Part shown: in pieces, positions 1-5,930 of the stretch
Layout: each line of letters opens with the position of its first letter
How positions within the stretch are numbered: the first letter of the stretch is position 1
Source of the DNA: an uncultured Eubacteriales bacterium
Lineage (GTDB): Bacteria; Bacillota; Clostridia; Oscillospirales; Acutalibacteraceae
Direction: 5' to 3'
DNA: 6,428 nucleotides
Assembly (NCBI GenBank): GCA_900317795.1
Contig: ONIF01000159.1
Span: 1 to 6,428 of the forward strand
The notes under the pieces: generated by a model
Told to the model about the DNA's origin: nothing
The model's input: only the letters and a program-made list of their open reading frames with translations
Database searches by the model: none
Made by a program: the position numbers and the translations under genes

Positions 1-24
1 ATGGTTGTAATCCTAATTCAGGAC

Positions 25-53
25 TTCAAGCAAGCCATTTCAGCCGCCTTGAA
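25..53 (+). other. Hairpin module X, copy 1
   Basis: The stem TTCAAG/CTTGAA closes a loop that contains CATTTCAGC. The same loop core recurs at 339-347 inside a different perfect stem (module X copy 2). A conserved loop with changed but still paired stems is the pattern expected of a structured RNA. Confidence 0.45.
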
Positions 54-152
54 ATAGGGCTACCCTAACAAATCGTTATGTCAGCGGTGCAAAAGTCGTA
101 ATTTATGACCGTAGGAACAGAAATGCAGGTGATAGGACAAAATGGACTATCA

Positions 153-182
153 TCAACAGGCTAATGCACTGTTTCAGTGTGT
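153..182 (+). other. Hairpin module Y, copy 1
   Basis: The 14-base sequence TCAACAGGCTAATG (153-166) runs into the hairpin CACTG-TTT-CAGTG (167-179), which extends to 8 bp if two G-U pairs are allowed. The same 14 bases recur at 244-257 and lead into a different perfect hairpin. Confidence 0.45.
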
Positions 183-191
183 CAGATACAG

Positions 192-212
192 GGGTGAACG
201 ATTTGTTCACCC
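192..212 (+). other. Hairpin GGGTGAAC-GATTT-GTTCACCC
   Basis: A perfect 8-bp stem with a 5-base loop. It lies 8 bases before another perfect hairpin of the same layout at 221-245. Confidence 0.5.
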
Positions 213-220
213 TCAAATAT

Positions 221-245
221 GACTTTTAACAATCTGTTAAAAGTC
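221..245 (+). other. Hairpin GACTTTTAAC-AATCT-GTTAAAAGTC
   Basis: A perfect 10-bp stem with a 5-base loop. It sits between the hairpin at 192-212 and module Y copy 2. No strong T-tract follows, so it is unlikely to be a terminator and fits a structured transcript better. Confidence 0.5.
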
Positions 246-276
246 AACAGGCTAATGTATGGTTTTGATACATTAG
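244..276 (+). other. Hairpin module Y, copy 2
   Basis: TCAACAGGCTAATG (244-257) is identical to copy 1. Here the stem is CTAATGTAT/ATACATTAG (252-260/268-276), 9 bp with a 7-base loop. The stem differs from copy 1 but remains fully paired. Confidence 0.45.
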
Positions 277-326
277 ACACGACAGACAAAACGCCCATAC
301 CCTCAAAAAAGGTGAATGGGTGCAGT

Positions 327-357
327 TTTCAAAACTGTCATTTCAGCGGTTTTGAAA
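327..357 (+). other. Hairpin module X, copy 2
   Basis: The perfect 9-bp stem TTTCAAAAC/GTTTTGAAA closes a 13-base loop with CATTTCAGC, as in module X copy 1 (25-53). The 3' arm and loop of the two copies align, and both stem arms have changed together. Confidence 0.45.
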
Positions 358-430
358 CTTTACTCAAAGATAATTTGTCGTTGAGCTTATGCCCGAAAAG
401 GACATAAGCATTAAAAGCATTCACAAAAAA

Positions 431-511
431 GGGCTATTTTGGGACGATTATGTGAGGGGGTGTAATTATATGCCTGAGGGCTATTCCGTGCATTGTGGAG
501 CGTCTGAGAGC
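431..511 (+). repeat. Dispersed repeat A with ribosome site and short ORF
   Basis: This copy pairs with 709-789 at a period of 278 bases. Bases 461-510 match 739-788 with one mismatch. The repeat carries GTGAGGGGGTG, then an ATG at 470, nine bases beyond the G-run, which is an acceptable ribosome site. The frame encodes the 19-residue peptide MPEGYSVHCGASESRYRLF and stops at 529. Whether it is translated or is an RNA motif cannot be decided here. The single mismatch changes Ala to Val, so it gives no synonymous signal. Confidence 0.5.
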
Positions 512-554
512 CGTTACAGGCTATTCTGAAAGCGTTATTCTATCGGACATGGTA

Positions 555-639
555 GGAACATCAAAGCAAACTGCCACAATCAGACCGACAGAGCAGGAAC
601 ACCCAACACTGACACCCGAAAGAGCCTTGATGTATCGGA
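555..639 (+). repeat. Long-range direct repeat, left copy (85 bp)
   Basis: The sequence matches 6338-6422 at 80 of 85 positions by my alignment. The mismatches are at repeat positions 11, 15, 55, 56 and 76. It is T-poor and contains C-GAAA-G, a possible GNRA tetraloop, at 617-622. Read as protein, all the differences would change residues, which suggests a non-coding repeat. It lies between repeats A and B. Confidence 0.7.
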
Positions 640-708
640 GCATTGACGAGATACCGCTGTATTCTTCTTCATCAGACAGCGGACACCCGACAGGCACTCA
701 CGAAATAA

Positions 709-789
709 GGCTATTTTGAGAGTGTTTTGTGTGAGGGGTGTAATTATATGCCTGAGGGCTATTCCGTGCATTGTGGAGTGTCTGAGAGG
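709..789 (+). repeat. Dispersed repeat B with ribosome site and short ORF
   Basis: Second copy of the 431-511 repeat, with the same G-rich ribosome site and an ATG at 748. The frame opens MPEGYSVHCGVSER and stays open to 942 (64 residues), but it runs through the perfect hairpin at 837-864, and only the first dozen or so residues are shared with copy A. I treat the long frame as doubtful and the shared start as the meaningful part. Confidence 0.5.
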
Positions 790-836
790 GCATACAGAGC
801 ATTTTTAAAGCCGTTTTGTCTATGCCTAATACATCA

Positions 837-864
837 ACACAACATAACAGCAATTATGTTGTGT
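837..864 (+). other. Perfect 11-bp hairpin
   Basis: ACACAACATAA and TTATGTTGTGT pair perfectly around a 6-base loop. CTTTTATT follows, so a weak terminator is possible, but the T-tract is interrupted and a G-run follows at once. It may equally be an internal stem of the structured region. Confidence 0.45.
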
Positions 865-1061
865 CTTTTATTGGGGGGTAGCAAATTGCGACACCCTCAA
901 ACTCCCCAAAGCGAAAAAGTTAAAACGGTTATATCTCCGTGAGTATCGGAGAGAGCAAGCCGCCCAAAAATGAGCAGGTTGACAGCGGCAACAAGTCAGA
1001 CCGACCGACAGGAACGAACAGCGAGAGAACAGCCGAAGAACACTTGAAACATGACAGCGGA

Positions 1062-1126
1062 TTGTGTTTTGTGCAGTCGTTCTTGATACTGATTAACTGC
1101 ACACACAACATATTTTTTCTTCTTTT
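1062..1126 (+). terminator. Terminator-like hairpin with long T-rich tail
   Basis: TTGTGT (1062-1067) and GTGCAGT (1071-1077) pair with ACTGCAC (1096-1102) and ACACAA (1103-1108), giving 13 bp with a 3-base bulge and an 18-base loop. TATTTTTTCTTCTTTT follows directly. The large loop makes it weaker than the terminator at 1217-1241. Confidence 0.42.
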
Positions 1127-1176
1127 GGTGAGCCTATGGCGATTTGAGGGGGTACGGGGGAACTTAACCCGAAAGC

Positions 1177-1207
1177 GATTTTGTCAGTACATTGTACGGA
1201 CAAAATC
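1177..1207 (+). other. Perfect 9-bp hairpin preceding the terminator
   Basis: GATTTTGTC (1177-1185) pairs with GACAAAATC (1199-1207). GTAC/GTAC pairs further inside, after one mismatch, around an ATT loop. It sits ten bases before the terminator stem, as the penultimate helix of the hairpin-rich region. Confidence 0.5.
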
Positions 1208-1216
1208 TCTGCTTGC

Positions 1217-1241
1217 GACCTCCTACAGAGGTCTATTTTTT
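1217..1241 (+). terminator. Intrinsic terminator ending the hairpin-rich region
   Basis: GACCTC-CTACA-GAGGTC is a perfect 6-bp GC-rich stem with a 5-base loop, followed by TATTTTTT. It ends plus-strand transcription from the upstream region and insulates it from the promoter at 1395-1423. Confidence 0.72.
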
Positions 1242-1394
1242 CGTGGTATCGTTCACAAATTATGCGGATAATTTTTTTAAAAAAGTGAAAATATTATATT
1301 TCTTCTTTCGGCAAAATGCACAATTAAAATCTCTTAAATAGGCAATTTTCGATTTGTGAAAAGTCACGATTTTTCTTTTTATAGGGTGCAAAGG

Positions 1395-1423
1395 TTGAAA
1401 ATTAGCAGAATTTGTGATAAAAT
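1395..1423 (+). promoter_or_regulatory. Sigma-A type promoter for the small ORF / primase operon
   Basis: TTGAAA (1395-1400) and TAAAAT (1418-1423) are spaced by exactly 17 bases in AT-rich DNA. The first gene starts 60 bases downstream. A small dyad, GTGA-AAAG-TCAC (1356-1366), lies just upstream of the -35 box and could be an operator. Confidence 0.6.
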
Positions 1424-1482
1424 ATCCGTAGAGATTTATTTTCGTTTTGCAGCCGCCTATTGAGATTGAGGAGGTGAAAGCG

Positions 1483-1671
1483 ATGATTGATGTAACAGCC
1501 TTAACCCTTGAGGAAAGACAACTTGTTGAAGCCCGTAGAGCTTATGCGAAAGCATGGAGGGCGAAAAATCCCGACAAAGTAAAAAGGCACGTTGAAAATT
1601 TCCTTAAAAAGCAGGCAGCTAAATTATTGGGTGCAGATACCGTCATTTCTGCAAACGATGAAACCAACTGA
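1483..1671 (+). CDS. Small basic protein, unknown function (62 residues)
   Basis: The ATG at 1483 follows a very strong ribosome site (AGGAGGTG, 1469-1476), so I prefer it to an in-frame TTG at 1447. The product opens MIDVTALTLEERQLVEARRA and is mostly charged helix. Its middle, around residues 17-30 (AYAKAWRAKNPDKV), has the RxYxKxWRxKNPxKV style often seen in small phage and mobile-element proteins that end in Lys/Ala-rich helices. I know no function. It is the first gene after the promoter at 1395-1423, and its end overlaps the next reading frame by 14 bases. The net positive charge would suit nucleic-acid binding, but that is inference. Confidence 0.72.
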   Translation: MIDVTALTLEERQLVEARRAYAKAWRAKNPDKVKRHVENFLKKQAAKLLGADTVISANDETN

Positions 1672-1876
1672 AAAATTGAATATCCATGAAATAGAAAAAA
1701 ACAACGGTCAAGAGCCGTCATTCTCTCAACCGTTGCAACCTGTTTCAATTAGTTTACAAAATGCCACCGACCAAAGTGTTTTTGTAAAAGTCATTCCATA
1801 CCCTAATTATACCCTTTCGAGTATTTCAAAGTATGGGACGAATCACCCATTCATTGAAACGTCCTTTCTAAATTGA
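1658..1876 (+). CDS. Hypothetical protein overlapping the preceding gene (72 residues)
   Basis: The frame opens with ATG at 1658, inside the last codons of the upstream gene and in a different frame. It has no ribosome site of its own, so it would depend on translational coupling. The product (MKPTEKLNIHEIEKNNGQEP at its start) is polar and has no membrane segment or signal peptide. The middle is rich in Ser, Gln and Val (LQPVSISLQNATDQSVFVKV). I recognise no family. Arguments for a real gene are the overlap, a sensible composition and a stop before an AT-rich gap. The argument against is the weak start. It may be a truncated member of a small mobile-element family. Confidence 0.5.
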   Translation: MKPTEKLNIHEIEKNNGQEPSFSQPLQPVSISLQNATDQSVFVKVIPYPNYTLSSISKYGTNHPFIETSFLN

Positions 1877-2063
1877 AGATATAAAAAATATATCTTTATG
1901 TAATTATATAGCATTTTGTGAGGATAGTCAATAACGGAAAAATGACGAAAAAAAATACTGGCGGTAGTAAAAATTGATGAAGTTTTTTATTTTACAAGGC
2001 GGCGGCAAACGAAAAAATAAACTCTAATAATGGCAAATTTTTTCTAAAAAAGGAAGAAAATCT
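1877..2063. other. Intergenic gap before the primase-helicase gene
   Basis: A very AT-rich spacer of 187 bases. It begins with a perfect but weak AT hairpin, AGATATA-AAAAA-TATATCT (1877-1895). I see no clear -35/-10 pair, so the primase-helicase may be read from the promoter at 1395-1423. AGGAAG at the 3' end of the spacer is that gene's ribosome site. Confidence 0.5.
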
Positions 2064-4805
2064 ATGAAACTCACTTTTAACAAAGAAGAAGTAAAAAAAG
2101 CGTTGGAACTCTTAAAGCCTGATGGAGAGCCTTTTGAAATCCGTACTATCAGCAAAAAGGGAAAAAAAAACATAGTCTATCACGGATTTTTCACCGATAC
2201 CGAAAAAGTAGTTGATGTACTTTCAAAACATAACTTTCCCGATAACATAAATACACAGATATACTTCACATTGAACAGTATCAACAGGGATTTTATCCCC
2301 AAAAATGAATACAACGGACTTTTCAAAGGACGTACAACCAACGATGAAAACATTACTGCCTATAAAATATTGCTTATTGACCTTGACACCAAAAGAGAAA
2401 CGGGAACATCTTCAAGTAGTGAAGAATTGGAAAAATCACATCAAAAGGCAGTCAATGTATATCAGACCTTGAAAGAATATGGATTTGGTGAACCTATAAC
2501 GGCATTATCGGGAAACGGTTATCACCTGCTGTATAAAGTCAATTTTGAGAATACTCCCGAAAATGCACAGCTTGTAAAAAGCTTTTTGGGAACTCTCAGC
2601 CGTCTTTACTCTGATAACATGGTTGAAATTGATACGACTGTGCACAATCCTGCAAGGATATGCAAATTATACGGAACTATTGCGGCAAAGGGAACACCAA
2701 CAGAGGAAAGACCTCACAGACAGGCTAAAATATTAACCGTTCCTGCTGAACTGTCGGAAACACCAAGGGGACTGTTAAAAGGTTTTGTCAATGAGCATGA
2801 GCAGCCGAAAAAAAAGAATACTATGACATTACCGCAAACATACAGCGGCACTTCAAACTTTATTCTCTCTGAATGGATAGCAAAAAACAATGTGCCTATA
2901 TCCTCAACAGTCACCAAAGGGAACGACACTTATTATTATACTGAATGTCCGTGGAAGTCGTTCCATACAACCGAAGACGGAGAAAAGGACGCTGCAATTA
3001 TAGAAAAATCAAGCGGTGAAAAGTGTTTCAAGTGCCTGCATAGTCATTGTTCAGACCGTCATTGGAGAGATTTCCGCTCGTTTTATGAACCTAACGCCTA
3101 CAAATATGATACATCTCTTGCAATGAGCTTTTTCGGCAAAAAAACTTCAAACGATATTCAAACTAACGAAAACAATAATATGCAAGCCGATGAACAGGAA
3201 TATCAAGAAGTTATCGAACTTGCAAAGGGTAATGTTTTGGATAGGACGGTTGTTGAATATGCAAGCCGTTTCAATAATCTGTCGGATTTTGACGCATTTT
3301 TCAATGAGCTTTTGCCTTTTGCTAACTTCCAAAGGCAAAAGACAGCTTTAAAAAACGAAATGAAAGAAAAACGCAAATCCATTGAAGACCGTGAAAGACT
3401 TGAAAAAAGAGCAAAAAGGCAGCACGGTCTGCCTGATTGGATATATTTCGATAAGAACGACACTGTTAAAATCAATGAAACTAAGTACATTGAATATTTT
3501 GTTGAGAGTTATCCGCTGAAATACACAAACGACACTTTTTTTGACTATTTCGGAAAGAAAAAAGACGGCGAAATTTTGCAAGTGATACATTCGGACATTA
3601 AAAATTATATTGTTTCAAATTTAGCAAGAACTGCAAACAATCTTTTCAATGCCTTGAAAAATGCGGTTTATTGCAATGAATTTATCCCCGATATGAAACA
3701 GATACATTTCAGGAACGGTATTCTGTCAGCAGATAAAGACGGCTTATTCACTATTTGGGAAAGCGACAGACAGGAAATTTATATCAACAATTTGTCATGC
3801 ACATACAATCCAAAGGCAAGTTTACCGAAGAAATTTTTATCTTTTCTGAGGGAACTGTTATTTGATGATGATATAATTACACTTCATCAATGGTTGGGGC
3901 ATTTGTTTTTACCTACCAACAAGCTACAGTTATCCTTGTACCTGCAAGGCAGCGGCGGCGAAGGTAAATCTGTTATCGGAAACATCTTGAAAGAGTTATT
4001 CGGGATAAAAAACATCTTTTCAGGCAGAATTGAGGATTTTGACACTAACCGTTTTTCTACTTCTGAACTTGAAAGCAAATTGCTTTTTCTTGACGATGAT
4101 GTGAGCAATGGGGCACTGAAAAACTCAGGAAAATTTAAAACTATCATTTCAAACGGCGGCAAATGTTTTGTTGAAAAAAAAGGGCAGCAACAGCACAGTA
4201 TTGATTTGTACACACGTTTCCTGCTATTCGGCAACTATCCGTTAATTTCGTTGTTTGATAATTCTAACGGTTTTTACAGACGTTTTCACTATATCAGAGT
4301 AAAGCCAAAAGCAAAAAATAGGGTTGATATTCTTGACATTGAGCACACTTTCCTTGATGAAGAAAAAGAGGGAATTGTGAAGTGGTTAGTTGACGGTCTG
4401 AATGAGCTGATACAGAGAAATTGGAGCTTGTATATTTCGGAACGTTCAAAAACAGTCAGCGATGAATTGAAATTTCAGAATGACACTATCCGTATTTTTC
4501 TTGACAGTGGTTTTGATGAAAACAGCAATATCATTTTTGGTGCAAATAATAGAGTGCCTGTTGCGGTGCTGTACGATACATACCTTGATTTTTGCCGTGA
4601 AAACGGTCTTGATACTGTTGGTAAAAGCGGTTTTTCTAACCGTATTCAATCAATGCAGAATGAATATAATTTACGTTTTTCAACTAATATTCCAACGTGT
4701 GACAAAAACGGTGTGTATAAGAGAGTAAGAGGATTTTGGGGTATCGGTGTCAAGACTATATCCGTTCCAAACACAAACTATGAAAACAATACAATACATG
4801 GCTAA
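2064..4805 (+). CDS. AEP-type primase fused to SF3 (D5/P4-family) helicase, replication protein
   Basis: A 913-residue replication initiator predicted to unwind the element's origin and prime synthesis. The N-terminal part carries the archaeo-eukaryotic primase signature: hydrophobic-DxD at D106/D108 (LIDLD), SGNGYH at 149-154, and a third acidic residue at D190 (EIDTT). Residues 295-329 form a Cys/His cluster (C295, H301, C321, C324, H326 or H328, C329) typical of the linker zinc site in these fusions. A charged helix spans about 425-455. The D5_N-like region includes FRNG (549-552). The SF3 helicase core has Walker A GSGGEGKS (629-636, K635), Walker B LLFLDDD (673-679), sensor LFGN (N724) and the arginine pair R739/R740. 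A winged-helix-like C-terminus follows at about 836-890. All catalytic motifs are present, so it looks active. The start has AGGAAG about 9 bases upstream. The candidate origin lies just downstream. Confidence 0.93.
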   Translation: MKLTFNKEEVKKALELLKPDGEPFEIRTISKKGKKNIVYHGFFTDTEKVVDVLSKHNFPDNINTQIYFTLNSINRDFIPKNEYNGLFKGRTTNDENITAYKILLIDLDTKRETGTSSSSEELEKSHQKAVNVYQTLKEYGFGEPITALSGNGYHLLYKVNFENTPENAQLVKSFLGTLSRLYSDNMVEIDTTVHNPARICKLYGTIAAKGTPTEERPHRQAKILTVPAELSETPRGLLKGFVNEHEQPKKKNTMTLPQTYSGTSNFILSEWIAKNNVPISSTVTKGNDTYYYTECPWKSFHTTEDGEKDAAIIEKSSGEKCFKCLHSHCSDRHWRDFRSFYEPNAYKYDTSLAMSFFGKKTSNDIQTNENNNMQADEQEYQEVIELAKGNVLDRTVVEYASRFNNLSDFDAFFNELLPFANFQRQKTALKNEMKEKRKSIEDRERLEKRAKRQHGLPDWIYFDKNDTVKINETKYIEYFVESYPLKYTNDTFFDYFGKKKDGEILQVIHSDIKNYIVSNLARTANNLFNALKNAVYCNEFIPDMKQIHFRNGILSADKDGLFTIWESDRQEIYINNLSCTYNPKASLPKKFLSFLRELLFDDDIITLHQWLGHLFLPTNKLQLSLYLQGSGGEGKSVIGNILKELFGIKNIFSGRIEDFDTNRFSTSELESKLLFLDDDVSNGALKNSGKFKTIISNGGKCFVEKKGQQQHSIDLYTRFLLFGNYPLISLFDNSNGFYRRFHYIRVKPKAKNRVDILDIEHTFLDEEKEGIVKWLVDGLNELIQRNWSLYISERSKTVSDELKFQNDTIRIFLDSGFDENSNIIFGANNRVPVAVLYDTYLDFCRENGLDTVGKSGFSNRIQSMQNEYNLRFSTNIPTCDKNGVYKRVRGFWGIGVKTISVPNTNYENNTIHG

Positions 4806-4819
4806 TATAAAAAAGTGCT

Positions 4820-4840
4820 GTCAGTAAGGTACTGGCTTTT
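4820..4840 (+). terminator. Weak terminator after the primase-helicase gene
   Basis: GTCAGT (4820-4825) and ACTGGC (4831-4836) form a 6-bp stem with one G-T pair and a 5-base loop, followed by TTTT, 15 bases after the stop codon. The short T-tract suggests partial termination. Continued transcription through the origin is possible. Confidence 0.4.
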
Positions 4841-4844
4841 AAAA

Positions 4845-4945
4845 CGTATCATGATACGTGTATGATACGCAAATGATACGTTTTATCAAAGCCTGATTTA
4901 TATTGATTATAAGCGGACTTTTTGTGCTAATGATACGGTGATACG
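4845..4945 (+). repeat. Left iteron cluster TGATACG
   Basis: TGATACG occurs at 4852, 4863, 4874, 4931 and 4939, and its reverse complement CGTATCA at 4845. The first three direct copies are on an 11-bp pitch, about one helical turn. The outer arms AAAACGTATCAT (4841-4852) and ATGATACGTTTT (4873-4884) form a 12-bp inverted repeat. Confidence 0.85.
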
Positions 4946-4976
4946 GTCTTTTTTATAAATTAGTAAATACGTAGAT

Positions 4977-5050
4977 AAAAAAAAAAAAATATGATAATAA
5001 AGTATGTTTATTTATCATTATATCATTTATATCAATATTTTTTTTTTTTT
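4977..5050. repeat. A-tract/T-tract inverted repeat within the AT-rich core
   Basis: A run of 13 A followed by TAT (4977-4992) is the exact reverse complement of ATA plus T-run at 5035-5050. The 42 bases between are almost only A and T. It could extrude as a cruciform or act as the unwinding element. Such tracts also form rigid bent DNA. Confidence 0.7.
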
Positions 5051-5080
5051 TATTTGTAAAGGCTGAATGAGGAAATAAAA

Positions 5081-5123
5081 CGTATCATCATTGCCGTATC
5101 ATTGCCGTATCATTGCCGTATCA
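5081..5123 (+). repeat. Right iteron cluster CGTATCA
   Basis: CGTATCA occurs at 5081, 5095, 5106 and 5117. The last three are on an 11-bp pitch, and the first two of these carry the longer unit CGTATCATTGC. The orientation is opposite to the main left cluster, so the two arrays face each other across the AT-rich core. Confidence 0.85.
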
Positions 5124-5192
5124 TTTTAAAAAAAATAATCTATAAGATAAAAACAGGGGCGTAAAAACACACATAATGAAGATAACAAAAAA

Positions 5193-5453
5193 ATGCACTA
5201 TATGTGTAATAATTTAAAATGGGAAAAGGGGCAGATAAAATTGATAAAAATTGATGTAACAAAGCCGCTGCATAATGAGGAACTTTATTTTCTGCATGAA
5301 CTTGACTGCAACGGAAACGGTATAATCTATTTGTGCAAGATGTATTTTTCAAAGGAAATCGTTAAAAAGGCAGTACAGCAAACAGTTGAAATGGCTGAAA
5401 AAATGGATTTTTGTGTAGATGTAAAGGGGGTGTGTCTGAATGAGCAATACTGA
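5193..5453 (+). CDS. Small protein of unknown function downstream of the origin
   Basis: An open frame of 86 residues from ATG 5193, whose upstream ribosome site is weak. A TTG at 5241 has a better one (AAAAGGGG about 9 bases before it) and would give a 70-residue product starting at the residue shown as Leu17. The protein contains KIDVTKPLHNEELYFLHELD, then a Gly/Asn-rich turn and a charged helix (residues about 55-70, KEIVKKAVQQTVEMAEKM). It has several Cys but no clear metal-binding pattern, and no signal peptide or membrane segment. I do not recognise the family. Its 3' end overlaps the start of the next frame by 14 bases, typical of translational coupling, which supports it as a real gene. 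Confidence 0.6.
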   Translation: MHYMCNNLKWEKGQIKLIKIDVTKPLHNEELYFLHELDCNGNGIIYLCKMYFSKEIVKKAVQQTVEMAEKMDFCVDVKGVCLNEQY

Positions 5454-5508
5454 AAATTTGATTCCGTTCAATGAACGAACAGCGAGCAAACAGCGAGAAA
5501 AATATTAA
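5440..5508 (+). pseudogene. Truncated KGG-motif-like small protein (22 codons)
   Basis: The ATG at 5440 follows a good ribosome site (AAGGGGGTG) and overlaps the end of the upstream gene. The peptide opens MSNTENLIPFNERTASKQRE and then stops. It resembles the N-terminus of common phage and mobile-element proteins that begin with NLIPFNERT-SEQRE and continue with a KGG-x-SG segment (from memory, not searched). Here that continuation is missing. A second stretch in another frame (5529-5558) reads ERTPSELRAK, echoing the same motif. It could be a decayed copy, a real tiny peptide, or chance translation of the CGAAC-rich DNA. I favour a remnant. Confidence 0.4.
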
Positions 5509-5790
5509 AGCGAAGACGAACCCATGAAGAACGAACTCCGAGCGAACTGAGAGCGAAGCGAGGGTGAAGCAAGGACGAAGCACGAATGAACCACGACAGA
5601 CAAGTAATTTTATACTTCTATCTGCCTATATCTGCAAGCGGTCGAAAATTGTTTTTGAACAGGTCGGAAACAGGTCGAGGAAGTCAAGAACGAACCGTGA
5701 GTGAACCGTGAGAAAATCAAAAAGTGAAGTCCGAACGAACTCCGAAAAACTCAATAAACAATGGACGAACAACGAGGGAACAAAGAAAAA
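5471..5790 (+). repeat. T-poor, CGAAC/GCGAG-rich low-complexity region
   Basis: No gene is visible past 5508. By my count 5471-5604 has only 9 T in 134 bases, and 5661-5790 has 13 in 130. CGAAC occurs eight times across the two blocks. GAACGAACTCCGA occurs at 5529 and 5733, and GAACCGTGAG is tandem at 5692 and 5703. GAACGAACAGCGAG (5473-5486) also appears at 1012-1025, linking this block with the hairpin-rich region. The gap between blocks (5605-5660) has ordinary composition. Function unknown. Confidence 0.6.
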
Positions 5791-5848
5791 TACAAAAAGT
5801 ATATGTACAATAAATTACACAATAAGTATATTTAAAAGGAATATTCAC

Positions 5849-5886
5849 AATGCTTGATGTTATACGACATTGAGCATTTTTTATTT
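5849..5886 (+). terminator. Intrinsic terminator after the T-poor region
   Basis: AATGCTTGATGT (5849-5860) pairs with ACATTGAGCATT (5867-5878), a 12-bp stem with two G-U pairs and a 6-base loop, followed by TTTTATTTT. It ends plus-strand transcription that may begin in the primase operon or around 5193. Confidence 0.72.
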
Positions 5887-5930
5887 TGGAAAATCGTGTA
5901 ATATGGTGCTGATTTTAGAAAAAAAAGTAT

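Larger units (their letters stand above)
1..1241 (+). ncRNA. Candidate large structured non-coding RNA region (hairpin-rich)
   Basis: No reading frame here looks like a real gene except possible tiny ones, yet the strand is crowded with perfect inverted repeats with short loops. Stem pairs: 25-30/48-53, 55-59/63-67, 95-100/104-109, 130-135/147-152, 164-171/175-182, 192-199/205-212, 221-230/236-245, 252-260/268-276, 327-335/349-357, 385-391/403-409, 654-660/676-682, 837-847/854-864, 871-876/904-909, 935-939/947-951, 1071-1077/1096-1102, 1177-1185/1199-1207 and 1217-1222/1228-1233. The last is a terminator, which fixes the likely strand as plus. RGGCTA occurs eight times within the first 761 bases. 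The 5' end probably lies upstream of the window, and more than one RNA may be present. It could belong with large phage or mobile-element RNAs such as GOLLD or ROOL, but I do not recognise it as either. Decayed DNA with folding potential, or single-strand DNA hairpins, are alternatives. Confidence 0.42.
4845..5123. other. Candidate replication origin (iteron-flanked AT-rich core)
   Basis: Repeats of one heptamer flank a core (4946-5070) made almost wholly of A and T: TGATACG on the left, mostly direct, and CGTATCA on the right. The core contains a 16-bp inverted repeat, AAAAAAAAAAAAATAT at 4977-4992 against 5035-5050. Initiator sites around an easily melted segment, placed right after an SF3 primase-helicase gene, is the classic layout of a plasmid or P4-like origin. 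The repeat number, 11-bp pitch and mirrored orientation are seen directly. The origin function and binding by the neighbouring protein are inferred. Confidence 0.7.

Noticed and set aside
1..57. Short frame at the left edge that could be the C-terminus of an upstream gene
   Set aside because: Only 18 codons are visible, they overlap a hairpin (25-53), and nothing identifies a protein.
495..719. 74-residue frame covering the left 85-bp repeat
   Set aside because: All differences from the repeat copy at 6338 would change amino acids, and the frame has no clear start signal, so the repeat is more likely non-coding.
1..1241. Group II intron, RNase P or tmRNA
   Set aside because: I see no domain V-like hairpin, no GTGCG intron start, and none of the conserved RNase P or tmRNA sequences.
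939..1271. 110-residue plus-strand frame beginning at a GTG
   Set aside because: It runs through two terminator-like hairpins and the perfect hairpin at 1177-1207, its composition shifts midway, and it has no good ribosome site.
3887..4234. 115-residue minus-strand frame inside the primase-helicase gene
   Set aside because: It is antisense to the conserved Walker A to sensor region, whose motifs are intact on the plus strand.
5081..5123. CRISPR array
   Set aside because: Units are 11 bp with no unique spacers; iterons explain them better.
5113..5141. Promoter TTGCCG with TAATCT for the gene at 5193
   Set aside because: Spacing is 17 bases but the -10 box is poor and the -35 box lies inside the iterons; too weak to list.
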